DNA of 21,894 bases from assembly GCA_937915285.1 (NCBI GenBank), contig CALDNG010000165.1, forward strand, positions 1 to 21,894. Direction: 5' to 3'. The position numbers and the translations under genes are program-made. The DNA comes from an uncultured Desulfomonile sp. Its GTDB lineage: Bacteria > Desulfobacterota > Desulfomonilia > Desulfomonilales > Desulfomonilaceae. The notes beneath the pieces were generated by a model. That model was not told the origin of the DNA, searched no databases, and saw nothing but the letters and a program-made list of their open reading frames with translations. This document shows, piece after piece, positions 1 to 7,872 of this stretch (positions are counted from its first letter, which is position 1; every line of letters starts with the position of its first letter).

Positions 1-2
1 GT

Positions 3-254
3 TCCGTTGTCATCCACTACGACCGCTGGTGGAATGCAGCACGTGAAGAACAGGCAACGGACCGAGTTCATCGAATCGGTCAGCAAAGGGGTGTTCAGGT
101 ATTCAAACTGGTGACAAGGAACACCCTGGAAGAAAAAATTGACTCCATCATACTGAAGAAAAAGCGATTGATGGAATCGGTAGTACGTCAGGATGACAAA
201 ATGATTCTGAAACACTTCTCCAGGGAAGACCTCATCGAACTGATATCATACTGA
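3..254 (+). CDS. SNF2-family DEAD/DEAH-box helicase, C-terminal fragment (5' truncated)
   Basis: The reading frame is open from the left edge (first whole codon at base 3) to a TGA stop, giving 83 residues. The segment contains DRWWNAAREEQATDRVHRIGQ, the Swi2/Snf2 helicase motif VI region in the second RecA-like domain, where the arginines contact ATP. It is followed by the usual tail (TLEEKIDSIILKKKRLMESVV). Such proteins are ATP-dependent DNA translocases or remodellers related to RapA/HepA, acting on DNA or RNA polymerase in the cytoplasm. The family is clear; the exact subfamily cannot be told because the ATPase core and any SWIM or Zn-finger N-terminus lie outside the window. The next gene is 316 bases away behind its own promoter, so this is the end of a separate transcription unit. 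Confidence 0.88.
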   Translation, partial: SVVIHYDRWWNAAREEQATDRVHRIGQQRGVQVFKLVTRNTLEEKIDSIILKKKRLMESVVRQDDKMILKHFSREDLIELISY

Positions 255-570
255 GGCATTGCTGACGCTACCAGGCCCAATGACCGACCCAGGTTTTTCT
301 CACGACTACATCCAATTATCCAAAGGAAATAATCAAATTCTCATCCTGAAAGCTTAAATTTCACAATGTGTCCCACATAACTACCCATTTTTCGGGTGAT
401 ATTACCGCAGAACATTGTCTCAATACCATTCAGGCAGTTGCGCCCAAACGCCTAAAATGATATAAGCCAGCGTCATCATTCGCCTGACCTTATGGCTGGC
501 TGATGAGGCTATTAGCCGGAAAGGCTTTTTGATAAATGACCCCGCCATTACGCGGTGAAGGAAGAAGTAA
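255..570. other. Intergenic region between helicase and murA
   Basis: This 316-base non-coding gap holds the inferred murA promoter near 438-466 and a leader of about 98 nt. I see no convincing intrinsic terminator for the upstream helicase gene. The leader contains only short stems, for example AGCC 514-517 with GGCT 523-526 before five T, and CCGC 542-545 with GCGG 552-555. These are too weak to call an attenuator. A purine-rich Shine-Dalgarno (GAAGGAAGAAG) precedes the murA ATG. No small gene is supported. Confidence 0.5.
438..466 (+). promoter_or_regulatory. Probable sigma70-type promoter of murA
   Basis: TTGCGC (438-443) and TATAAG (461-466) are separated by exactly 17 bases, a good match to -35/-10 spacing and to four or five of six bases in each hexamer. 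Predicted transcription start is near 473, about 98 nt before the murA ATG. This is by eye only; no transcript evidence is available. Confidence 0.45.
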
Positions 571-1836
571 ATGCGAAAGATAGTTATTCGAGGCGGGATT
601 CCATTGAAGGGCAGTGTTCCGGTCAGCGGTTCGAAGAACGCTGCGTTGCCTCTGATGTGCGCAGCTCTGTTGACCAGAGACGAGATGATATTTCATCGCA
701 TGCCGGCCCTGATGGACATCAGGACAACCAAGCAGCTACTTCTCCAACTCGGGGTCCAGTTGGACGACTTCACCCCCGGGGCTCTCAGGATAAAGGCCAG
801 GGAAATCACCGATCATACTGCGCCTTACGAGCTTGTGAAAACAATGCGCGCTTCTGTCCTGGTGTTGGGACCGCTTATGGCACGCGAGGGTCGAGCAGAC
901 GTGAGCTTGCCGGGTGGTTGCGCAATAGGCGCGAGACCTATCGATCAGCATTTGAAAGGTCTTGAAGCTTTGGGAGCAACTATTGAGCTGAACAACGGAT
1001 ATGTTCAGGCAAGAGCGTCACGCCTGAGAGGAGCAGAATTCACCTTCGATCTAAACACAGTAACAGGCACGGAGAACCTTATAATGGCGGCCTCACTGGC
1101 AAAGGGAACCACGGTTCTAAGGAATTGCGCAGTAGAGCCTGAGGTTTGCGAGCTTGCCCATGTCATCAACCGCATGGGCGGAAAAATAAATGGGGCAGGG
1201 ACTCCGGAGATAGTTATTGAGGGTGTCGAGAGACTGGACGGCATAGTTCATGAGGTGATGCCTGACAGGATCGAAGCAGGGACTTACCTCCTGGCTGGAG
1301 CGATTACCAAAGGGGATGTCAGGGTTGAGGGATGTGATCCTGGGCACATTGAATCGCTTCTTGAGAAGCTTCAGGATGCTGACCTCAAGCTCGAGATTTC
1401 GGATAATTCGGTCAGGGTCATTTCAAATGGTGGCTTGCACAGGCGGGATGTTGTGACAGACCCTTATCCGGGTTTCGCCACTGATTTTCAGGCTCAGTAC
1501 ATGGCCCTGATGGCTCTCGGCGATTCCAGTTGTGTAATCACGGAGCAGGTTTTTGAGAACCGTTTCATGCATGTTCAGGAGCTTGTCCGAATGGGAGCGA
1601 ACATAAGGGTTTCCGGAAGGCTAGCCAGGGTGACAGGGGTAAAAAAACTCTCAGGCGCCCATGTTCAGGCCACTGATCTGAGGGCTAGCGCTTCACTTGT
1701 GTTGGCTGGGCTCGCTGCTCACGGGACTACCGAGGTGCATCGTGTCTACCACCTGGATCGTGGCTACGAACGCCTGGAAGAAAAACTCCGGGCGCTTGGC
1801 GCCGATATTTCAAGTGAAAAAGACAGGATGCTCTGA
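571..1836 (+). CDS. murA: UDP-N-acetylglucosamine 1-carboxyvinyltransferase
   Basis: This cytoplasmic enzyme transfers enolpyruvate from phosphoenolpyruvate to UDP-GlcNAc, the first committed step of peptidoglycan synthesis. The 421-residue length is normal for the family. K22 and N23 lie in the conserved SGSKNAALP near the N-terminus. C117 lies in LPGGCAIGARPIDQHL and corresponds to the catalytic cysteine targeted by fosfomycin, so an intrinsically resistant Cys-to-Asp form is not indicated. The conserved aspartate is present in ATDFQAQ, and the C-terminal arginine region reads YHLDRGYERLEEKLRALGA. The ATG at 571 is preceded by a GAAGGAAGAAG ribosome site at suitable distance. hisB follows after 51 bases, so co-transcription is likely. 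Identification is very secure. Confidence 0.97.
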   Translation: MRKIVIRGGIPLKGSVPVSGSKNAALPLMCAALLTRDEMIFHRMPALMDIRTTKQLLLQLGVQLDDFTPGALRIKAREITDHTAPYELVKTMRASVLVLGPLMAREGRADVSLPGGCAIGARPIDQHLKGLEALGATIELNNGYVQARASRLRGAEFTFDLNTVTGTENLIMAASLAKGTTVLRNCAVEPEVCELAHVINRMGGKINGAGTPEIVIEGVERLDGIVHEVMPDRIEAGTYLLAGAITKGDVRVEGCDPGHIESLLEKLQDADLKLEISDNSVRVISNGGLHRRDVVTDPYPGFATDFQAQYMALMALGDSSCVITEQVFENRFMHVQELVRMGANIRVSGRLARVTGVKKLSGAHVQATDLRASASLVLAGLAAHGTTEVHRVYHLDRGYERLEEKLRALGADISSEKDRML

Positions 1837-1887
1837 TCACCGGGGCTCATATACTTATTCAAAGTCTTCAACCCAAGGACAACCAGC

Positions 1888-2475
1888 ATGAGAAGGGCCA
1901 AGATAATACGCAACACATCTGAGACTCAGGTCAGTGTCAACATTTGCCTGGATGGCTCGGGTAAATCCACCATTGAGACCGGTATCGGATTCTTTGATCA
2001 CATGCTTGACCTGTTCACCCGGCACGGTCTTTTCGACATTGAAATAAACGCCAGGGGTGATTTACAGGTCGATTTCCACCATACGGTGGAGGATGTGGGG
2101 ATATGTCTGGGTGACGCCCTGCGTAAAGCGCTGGGAGACAAACACGGTATAAGGCGATATGGATTTTCTTCAACCCCCATGGATGAGGTCTTGGCCACTG
2201 TTTCTCTGGACTTGTCCGGCCGATCCTTTCTCTCGCTGGATAATCCGGTTGAAGACAGAACAGCGGGAAATTTTCCGCTGGACCTGGTGAGGGTCTTTTT
2301 CCAGGCTTTTTCAGACCGCTCGGCGATGACCCTGCATGCCTCGGTTCAGTCAGCTCAGAACCCGCATCATGCTGCTGAAGGACTGTTCAAGGCGCTTGCC
2401 AGAGCATTACGACAGGCGGTTGAGGTGGATCCAAGAGTCCTAGGAGCCCCATCAACAAAAGGGGTACTCGAATAG
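1888..2475 (+). CDS. hisB: Imidazoleglycerol-phosphate dehydratase
   Basis: HisB dehydrates imidazole glycerol phosphate to imidazole acetol phosphate, the sixth step of histidine synthesis, using a di-manganese centre. The 195 residues correspond to the monofunctional enzyme without the N-terminal phosphatase domain of the enteric bifunctional protein. Metal-binding motifs are intact: FFDHML (H38), RHG (H46), FHHTVEDVG (H64, H65, E68), and the later NPHHAAEGLFKALARALR. The protein ends with the usual GAPSTKG motif. The ATG at 1888 has AAGGA upstream. It sits 51 bases after murA and 86 bases before hisH, which suggests one transcript. Confidence 0.97.
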   Translation: MRRAKIIRNTSETQVSVNICLDGSGKSTIETGIGFFDHMLDLFTRHGLFDIEINARGDLQVDFHHTVEDVGICLGDALRKALGDKHGIRRYGFSSTPMDEVLATVSLDLSGRSFLSLDNPVEDRTAGNFPLDLVRVFFQAFSDRSAMTLHASVQSAQNPHHAAEGLFKALARALRQAVEVDPRVLGAPSTKGVLE

Positions 2476-2561
2476 GGTCATGCCTTTTCTCGTGGCAAGA
2501 CACCAAATCCTGGAACGGTTTTCGAGCGCATCAAGAATCATGAACCTTACTGAGGCCTTGC

Positions 2562-3167
2562 ATGATAGCAATAGTTGATTATGGCATGGGAAATCTGCGC
2601 AGCGTGCAGAAGGGCTTTGAGAAAATAGGCGCCGAGGCTATCATCTCGCGTGATCCCGCCCAGATCAAGGATTCGGAAAAGGTAGTGCTTCCGGGAGTGG
2701 GGGCCTTTCCTGAATGTATGAAGAACCTCGCAAATTTTGGATTGATAGATCCTATAATTGATTTTATAAAAAGTGATCGCCCCTTCCTGGGAATATGTCT
2801 GGGGTTACAGTTGCTTTTTGACGAATCCGAGGAATTCGGACTACATGGTGGGCTGAAAGTAATACCTGGCAAGGTGAAGGCGTTTGACAGGAACATGGGG
2901 CTGAAAATCCCACACATGGGCTGGAATCAGGTCAACTTTAAAAAGGATGTCCCAATCTTCATGAATATTCCCGATGGAGCATGGTTCTATTTTGTCCATT
3001 CATACTATGTGGATCCCTCAGACAAAGAGGACATCGCCGCCACTACAAATTATGGAATAGAATTCACTTGCGCAGTCTCACGAGGTAACCTGTATGCGCT
3101 CCAGTTCCATCCTGAAAAAAGCCAGGATAACGGGCTGAAAATTTTGTCCAATTTTGCCGGGTTGTAG
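2562..3167 (+). CDS. hisH: Imidazole glycerol phosphate synthase, glutamine amidotransferase subunit
   Basis: HisH hydrolyses glutamine and channels ammonia to HisF, which closes the imidazole ring and releases AICAR. The class I amidotransferase triad is visible: nucleophile C79 in FLGICLGLQLLF, and H183 with E185 in QFHPEKS. The N-terminus (IAIVDYGMGNLRSV) and the oxyanion region (LPGVGAFPECM) are typical, and 201 residues is the normal length. The partner hisF and hisA are not next to it; an unrelated SGNH gene follows after ten bases. HisH paralogues also occur in glycan amidation pathways (WbpG/HisH2 type), but adjacency to hisB favours true histidine synthesis. Confidence 0.95.
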   Translation: MIAIVDYGMGNLRSVQKGFEKIGAEAIISRDPAQIKDSEKVVLPGVGAFPECMKNLANFGLIDPIIDFIKSDRPFLGICLGLQLLFDESEEFGLHGGLKVIPGKVKAFDRNMGLKIPHMGWNQVNFKKDVPIFMNIPDGAWFYFVHSYYVDPSDKEDIAATTNYGIEFTCAVSRGNLYALQFHPEKSQDNGLKILSNFAGL

Positions 3168-3177
3168 GCTATCGGTT

Positions 3178-4329
3178 GTGAAATCAATTCTGCTGCGACT
3201 CGCAGACTATTACAGAATCCTGGCCATTGTTTTCCTGAATGCAGTCATTTTTCTGATTGCGATCAATTATATTGCTGCGTTTTTTTTACAGATTCACAAA
3301 GGTTCCGGAACAGATGATGATAGAAGTCTGGGCCTGTTCAAATACAAAAAATATGACCCGGCGCTTGAGCCTGTTTATAGGGGTTGGGGTCCGGAAGACG
3401 TGAACCAGCTCCTAAAGGAAACCAGGTCAGTTTCTCTGGGGTACGAGCCATACGTTCAGTTCAGGGAACGTCCCTTTCATGGCAGATTCGTAAATGTGAG
3501 CCCCTATGGATTCAGACCGGTTGCCAACCAGTCAGAATGGCCGCCGAATCCAAAAGAATTGAACATATTTGTTTTTGGCGGATCGACCGTGTTCGGTTAC
3601 GGTGTAACGGACGCCGAAACAATAGCATCCAGGCTCGAGGAGAAAGTGGCCCAGATTCATGGCGGAAAAGTCAATGTGTTCAACCTTGGACGCTGCAGCT
3701 ACATCTTTCCTCAGGAAGTTGTCTTCCTGGAAAGGCTTCTGGCCTCATCAACCATACCTCACATTGCAATTTTTATTGATGGCTTAAACGATTTTGCACA
3801 TCACGAAGGGGTTCCAGGCTTTACAAAGGACTTAACGAGATTCATGGACCGAGGGGAAGTTGCGCCTTTCAAGGCGTGGTTTGCCGATTGGCCGATCATA
3901 AAATTGTTGAACGCTGGAGGGCCAGACCAGAAAAATGACTCCAAGCTCTCGGAGTCGGCAGTCGGAGCCTCGGTTTTTGAACGCTACATTTCAAACAAAA
4001 AAGTGGTAGAGGCTCTTTCGAAAAATTTTGGAATCCGGGTCCTTTTTGTTTGGCAACCGGTCCCTGTTTACAAGTATGACCAGAATTACAATGTTTTCAA
4101 GGATTTCAATTATTCTCGATTTTTGCCTTACCTGAAGCCAGGATATGAAATGATGTACAGGGAATACCGAGCCGGAAGTCTTGGAGAAAACTTTCTGTGG
4201 CTTGCCGACATGCAGGAGAATTTAAAAGAGCCTCTGTACGTGGATGCTGTTCATTATAGCGCCAGGATGTCGGAGATGATCGCCGGGCGTATAGTGGAAA
4301 AGATGATTTCAAGCGGTTTCTTGAATTGA
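3178..4329 (+). CDS. Membrane-anchored SGNH/GDSL hydrolase-like protein
   Basis: I chose the GTG at 3178, ten bases after the hisH stop with a weak TAGG upstream. An in-frame TTG at 3154 would overlap hisH and has no visible ribosome site. Counting from the GTG (383 aa), residues about 13-38 form one hydrophobic segment, so the rest probably lies outside the cytoplasmic membrane. SGNH blocks are recognisable: nucleophile S136 in FVFGGSTVFGYG (block I), glycine in NLGRCSY (block II), N204 in IDGLNDF (block III), and D356/H359 in VDAVHYS (block V). The family includes esterases, lipases and glycan O-acetyl hydrolases or transferases; the substrate cannot be told. The radical SAM and FAD enzyme genes follow on the same strand, suggesting a role in processing a lipid or surface molecule. 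Confidence 0.78.
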   Translation: MKSILLRLADYYRILAIVFLNAVIFLIAINYIAAFFLQIHKGSGTDDDRSLGLFKYKKYDPALEPVYRGWGPEDVNQLLKETRSVSLGYEPYVQFRERPFHGRFVNVSPYGFRPVANQSEWPPNPKELNIFVFGGSTVFGYGVTDAETIASRLEEKVAQIHGGKVNVFNLGRCSYIFPQEVVFLERLLASSTIPHIAIFIDGLNDFAHHEGVPGFTKDLTRFMDRGEVAPFKAWFADWPIIKLLNAGGPDQKNDSKLSESAVGASVFERYISNKKVVEALSKNFGIRVLFVWQPVPVYKYDQNYNVFKDFNYSRFLPYLKPGYEMMYREYRAGSLGENFLWLADMQENLKEPLYVDAVHYSARMSEMIAGRIVEKMISSGFLN

Positions 4330-4332
4330 GTT

Positions 4333-4360
4333 TTGTGGTAATATGCGGCGTCTTTATAAT
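4333..4360 (+). promoter_or_regulatory. Possible promoter of the radical SAM/FAD gene pair
   Basis: A perfect TATAAT (4355-4360) lies 16 bases after TTGTGG (4333-4338). The predicted start near 4367 leaves a very short leader before the TTG starts at 4384/4387, with GGAG at 4375-4378 as ribosome site. The -35 is weak, so this may only supplement read-through from upstream. Confidence 0.4.
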
Positions 4361-4383
4361 GCCTAATTCAAGTTGGAGCCTTT

Positions 4384-5781
4384 TTGTTGAATTCTGATAT
4401 TGCGCTCATAGTTCCGGTCGGCAAATCCCATTATGTGGTTCCTCCAGTTGGCCTGGGTTATCTGGCTACGGCACTGAGACGGGCCGGTTTCAACAGTGTG
4501 ACCATAATTGACTCAATCAGGGAAAATCTCTCAATACCCCAACTGGTTGACAAACTGGTATCCCTCAATCCACGGATAATCGGATTCCAGGTATTTTCAT
4601 CAGATTTTGTGTCTGTTAGGGACAGCATAAATCTCATCAAACAAAAGATTCCCGGCGCCATGATAATTTTGGGAGGGCCTCACGTATCTGCCACCGGGAC
4701 GTCTATATTCTCAGATTTCCCGGGTGTGGACTTTGGTTTCATGGGAGAATCCGAGGTTAGCCTGCCGTTGTTTGCTCGCCGCTCCATTCTGAAAGAAGCC
4801 ATCGAACTGGAATCAATTCCCGGTCTGGTCCACAGGTCCGAAGGGGTGGAACGGGCAAATGAGCGTGCTTACATCGAGGATCTGGACGCTCTCGGTTTTC
4901 CTGCCTGGGACCTTATGCCTCCGGACAAATATCCTGACGCTCCTCAAGGAGCTTTTTACAGGCAATTCCCCATAGCGCCGATCGCCACAACAAGAGGATG
5001 CCCATACACTTGCGCTTTCTGCGGTTCCCCGGTCAACATGGGTAACAAACTGCGTTTTCGCTCTCTGGATAGCGTGTTTGGGGAAATGGAGACGCTGTAC
5101 AAGCATTACGGTGTAAGGGAATTTCATTTCATAGATGACATGTTCAACATGTCAAGGACCCGTGTTCTCGAATTCTGCAGGATACTGGATTCCAGGAAGT
5201 GGGGAATCAATTATACTTTCCCTAATGGTCTTCGTTTAAACACCATTGATAGGGAAACCCTGGCCTGGATGAAAAAAACGGGGGCGTACGCTTTCACTGT
5301 TGGTATAGAGTCAGGCTCGCAGCGTATCCTGGATGCGATGAACAAGAAGCTGACCGTTGACATGATCAGGGAAAAAGTTCAAATGATAGCAGAATCGGGA
5401 ATTGAGCCGTCCGGTTTTTTTCTACTCGGATACCCCGGAGAAACCAAAGAGGATATCCGGAAAACTATCGACTTTGCCAAGAGTCTGCCCTTAAAGAGGG
5501 CTCATTTCAGTAACTTCCTACCCTTGCCTGGAACATTGGCGACACAGCGACTCCTGGATTCTGGAGAAATAGGCCCACCCGACTGGGAAAATCTCGCTTA
5601 TTCAAATACGCCCTATGCACCAAAGGGTATTTCAACAAGTGAATTGAAATCATTCCAGCGAAGGGCGTTTCTGGAATTTCACCTGAGGCCCAAGATTTTG
5701 TTCAAGATGCTGTCTGAAATTAAGAGCCCGCATCATTTTAAATCGCTCCTGGTTAGGGCCAAGGACTATCTACTTTCCTGA
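4384..5781 (+). CDS. B12-binding-domain radical SAM protein
   Basis: The start is TTG at 4384 or the adjacent TTG at 4387; the GGAG at 4375-4378 fits the second slightly better. Residues about 1-150 resemble a cobalamin-binding Rossmann domain (PPVGLGYLATALRRAGF; IIGFQVFSSDF; ILGGPHVSATG; GFMGESEVSLP). No DxHxxG motif is visible, as is common in this class. The radical SAM core follows with C206, C210 and C213 in RGCPYTCAFCG, which hold the 4Fe-4S cluster. Later core motifs include HFIDDMFNMSRTRVLEFCR, FTVGIESGSQRILDAMNKK and GFFLLGYPGETKEDI. The 465-residue length fits the BchE/HpnP-like superclass, which performs methylation, cyclisation or other radical chemistry in cofactor, lipid and natural-product pathways. 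The substrate is unknown. The FAD enzyme gene starts 48 bases downstream. Confidence 0.9.
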   Translation: MLNSDIALIVPVGKSHYVVPPVGLGYLATALRRAGFNSVTIIDSIRENLSIPQLVDKLVSLNPRIIGFQVFSSDFVSVRDSINLIKQKIPGAMIILGGPHVSATGTSIFSDFPGVDFGFMGESEVSLPLFARRSILKEAIELESIPGLVHRSEGVERANERAYIEDLDALGFPAWDLMPPDKYPDAPQGAFYRQFPIAPIATTRGCPYTCAFCGSPVNMGNKLRFRSLDSVFGEMETLYKHYGVREFHFIDDMFNMSRTRVLEFCRILDSRKWGINYTFPNGLRLNTIDRETLAWMKKTGAYAFTVGIESGSQRILDAMNKKLTVDMIREKVQMIAESGIEPSGFFLLGYPGETKEDIRKTIDFAKSLPLKRAHFSNFLPLPGTLATQRLLDSGEIGPPDWENLAYSNTPYAPKGISTSELKSFQRRAFLEFHLRPKILFKMLSEIKSPHHFKSLLVRAKDYLLS

Positions 5782-5829
5782 TTGCTGAGGATTCAGGCAA
5801 ATGTACATTCTGGAAGTGATTGAAGCATT

Positions 5830-7149
5830 TTGAATAAGAAATCAGTAACAATAGTAGGCGCTGGCATAACAGGTCTTACAGCGGCTTACAGCTTTCTGAA
5901 ACTTGGCTGGAAGGTTAGGGTCTTAGAATCCTCAGGCTTATTGGGAGGTCTTGCGGCATCGGTTGACTTTGATGGGGCGCCGGTAGAGAAATATTATCAT
6001 TTCATTTGTCGCGAAGATCATGAACTTGTCAATTTGATAGATGAACTTGGGTTAACTGCTAAACTCTCCTGGAGGGAAGCCTCAACTAGTTGTTATATAG
6101 ACGGTCGAATTTTTCCGTTCAACACCCCTTATGATCTGCTGAGGTTCAGTCCTGCGCCTTTTTCCCAGCGTCTGCGTTTTGGGGCTCACGCATTTCTATC
6201 TCAATGGAGGCAGAGTTGGAGTTCCCTGGACAAAATCCCGGCCCGGCCCTGGCTGATAAGGAATATAGGGCTCCAGGCCTACAATGCCATATGGGACCCT
6301 TTACTCAGAATCAAATTCGGAAAGTACCACGATCAGATATCAGCGGCATGGATATGGCACAGGATTCATAGGGTCGCCAGATCACGAACATCCATGCTTG
6401 CAGTGAACAGCTACGGTTTTCTGGAGAGGGGGTGCTATGACCTCATCGACGGCATTCATGGAAAAGTGTCTCAAAATAGTGATTTTGAACTCATGACCAA
6501 CTCGCGGGTTCGCAGGATCACGGTTGAGGCTGGGGTCGCAACCGGGGTCGAACTGGAAACCGGGGAAATTCTGAAATCGGATGTCACCCTTTCCACTTGC
6601 GCACTGCCAAACCTGCTTAGGCTTGTAGAAATTAAAGACAGCTTCTTTGAGAGGTTGGAGACTATAGACTACATAAATGTGGTTTGCATGCTCATGCTGG
6701 TGAAAAGGCCTTTCACAAACAACTTCTGGCTGAATGTCAATGATAGCGAAATAGCGTTCAACGGCGTGGTGGAGACTACCAACCTTAATCCCCGGCCTGA
6801 CCTGATAAACTCTCGTATACTCTACATTCCCTATTATTCAAGTTCGGATGACCCCAAATGGCAAGCCTCAGATGAAGCCCTTTTCAGGGAATATGTTGCT
6901 GCCCTGAGAAAGATCAAGCCTGATTTCAGTGAAGAAGAAATCCTGCAATGGAGGGTTTTCAGGGACTGGAACGCTCAGGCGGTCTGCAGGGTCGGCTTCA
7001 GCACTGTCATGCCGGGTTATGAAACTACCATCAGGAACCTCTTCATTACAGATTCCTCACAGTATTATCCCGAAGACAGAACTCTGAGCGCATCTGTTCG
7101 ACTTGGCCAGGGTGTAACAGAACTTATAGGCTCCAAAAAACTTTGCTGA
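5830..7149 (+). CDS. FAD-dependent oxidoreductase, amine oxidase / protoporphyrinogen oxidase-like
   Basis: The start is TTG at 5830; the nearest purine-rich sites (GGAAG 5812-5816, TGAAG 5821-5825) are imperfect. The N-terminus has a Rossmann dinucleotide site, VTIVGAGITGLTAAYSF (G10, G12, G15), followed by an acidic end of the second strand (VLESSG) and the GGLA motif, which bind FAD. The segment EKYYHFICREDHELVNLIDELGL is typical of a subgroup related to protoporphyrinogen oxidase and UDP-galactopyranose mutase, often found in lipid- or polysaccharide-synthesis loci. The C-terminus (LFITDSSQYYPEDRTLSASVRLGQ) is the conserved FAD-contact region. At 439 residues it seems complete. It probably acts on the product or substrate of the adjacent radical SAM enzyme; the reaction is not known. 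Confidence 0.85.
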   Translation: MNKKSVTIVGAGITGLTAAYSFLKLGWKVRVLESSGLLGGLAASVDFDGAPVEKYYHFICREDHELVNLIDELGLTAKLSWREASTSCYIDGRIFPFNTPYDLLRFSPAPFSQRLRFGAHAFLSQWRQSWSSLDKIPARPWLIRNIGLQAYNAIWDPLLRIKFGKYHDQISAAWIWHRIHRVARSRTSMLAVNSYGFLERGCYDLIDGIHGKVSQNSDFELMTNSRVRRITVEAGVATGVELETGEILKSDVTLSTCALPNLLRLVEIKDSFFERLETIDYINVVCMLMLVKRPFTNNFWLNVNDSEIAFNGVVETTNLNPRPDLINSRILYIPYYSSSDDPKWQASDEALFREYVAALRKIKPDFSEEEILQWRVFRDWNAQAVCRVGFSTVMPGYETTIRNLFITDSSQYYPEDRTLSASVRLGQGVTELIGSKKLC

Positions 7150-7317
7150 AGGCTTTGCGGAGGGTGCAGGCTGGATTCCCTGTTACAAATAGGCGTTTAC
7201 AGATCAACCGCCTTTTTGGACGGGTATCCAGTCCTGATGAATGACCAAAAGCGTTTCTTTTAAAACGATCATTTCTCGGGCTTACGCCGGTTAGATTGCG
7301 GACACTATGATTAAGCG

Positions 7318-7343
7318 GGAACGCTGAGCGTCCTTTTTATTTT
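7318..7343 (+). terminator. Probable intrinsic terminator after the FAD oxidoreductase gene
   Basis: GGAACGC (7318-7324) pairs with GCGTCC (7328-7333) with one bulged A and a TGA loop, then a run of five T (7334-7338) and a further T-rich stretch. It lies about 170 nt past the FAD gene stop and physically overlaps the stop codon of the convergent cyclophilin gene. On the minus strand the hairpin is not followed by T, so it is a plus-strand signal. Confidence 0.55.
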
Positions 7344-7837
7344 CCGTCAAGCGCCTTATTCCATTTTTCGAGGTATTCATTGGTTATTGCGAATAAGTCC
7401 GCTGGATCGCCTTCGATGGTTATGGATTCCATTACGTCACCGTTTCTAATGGCGTTTACAACTTTCTGGTCCTCGGCGCCAACGACCTCACCAAATACCG
7501 AATGTTTTCCGTCAAGCCATGGTGTAGGAACATGTGTGATAAAAAACTGGCTTCCATTGGAATTAGGCCCTGAGTTTGCCATTGAGAGAATGCCGGGTTT
7601 GCTATGTCTGAGGCTGGCGTCAAATTCGTCTTTGAAGTTATAACCGGGACCACCCGTGCCGGTTCCTCTCGGGCAGCCGCCCTGTATCATAAACTGATCT
7701 ATAACCCTGTGGAATTTAAGTCCATTGTAAAAGCCACGGTTAGCAAGGTTGACAAAATTTGCAACCGTAACCGGTGTTTTGTCGGCGAACAGGTTGAGAT
7801 GTATCTCGCCCTTGTTGGTTTTGATTGTAGCTTTCAA
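7337..7837 (-). CDS. Peptidyl-prolyl cis-trans isomerase, cyclophilin type
   Basis: This is a small single-domain cyclophilin (166 aa) that isomerises X-Pro bonds. There is no signal peptide, so it should be cytosolic like E. coli PpiB. The active-site block is visible: [13 protein letters not shown] (R44, F49, Q52), then [27 protein letters not shown] and [13 protein letters not shown], the last carrying the tryptophan linked with cyclosporin binding. The start codon is TTG (complement of 7835-7837). A strong AAGGAG eight bases upstream supports this choice, and the translated N-terminus matches the family. It lies 35 bases after the antiporter gene as the last gene of a minus-strand operon. 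Confidence 0.93.
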   Translation of the reverse strand: MKATIKTNKGEIHLNLFADKTPVTVANFVNLANRGFYNGLKFHRVIDQFMIQGGCPRGTGTGGPGYNFKDEFDASLRHSKPGILSMANSGPNSNGSQFFITHVPTPWLDGKHSVFGEVVGAEDQKVVNAIRNGDVMESITIEGDPADLFAITNEYLEKWNKALDGK

Positions 7838-7872
7838 TTGGTTTACTCCTTTTCTGTTGATAACTTAGTCAT

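Noticed and set aside
514..530. Possible attenuator (AGCC/GGCT before T5) in the murA leader
   Set aside because: The stem has only four pairs and no leader peptide or alternative fold is convincing.
555..965. Open plus-strand frame overlapping the start of murA
   Set aside because: It lies out of frame inside a certain murA gene, has no family motif, and its composition is that of a shifted reading of murA.
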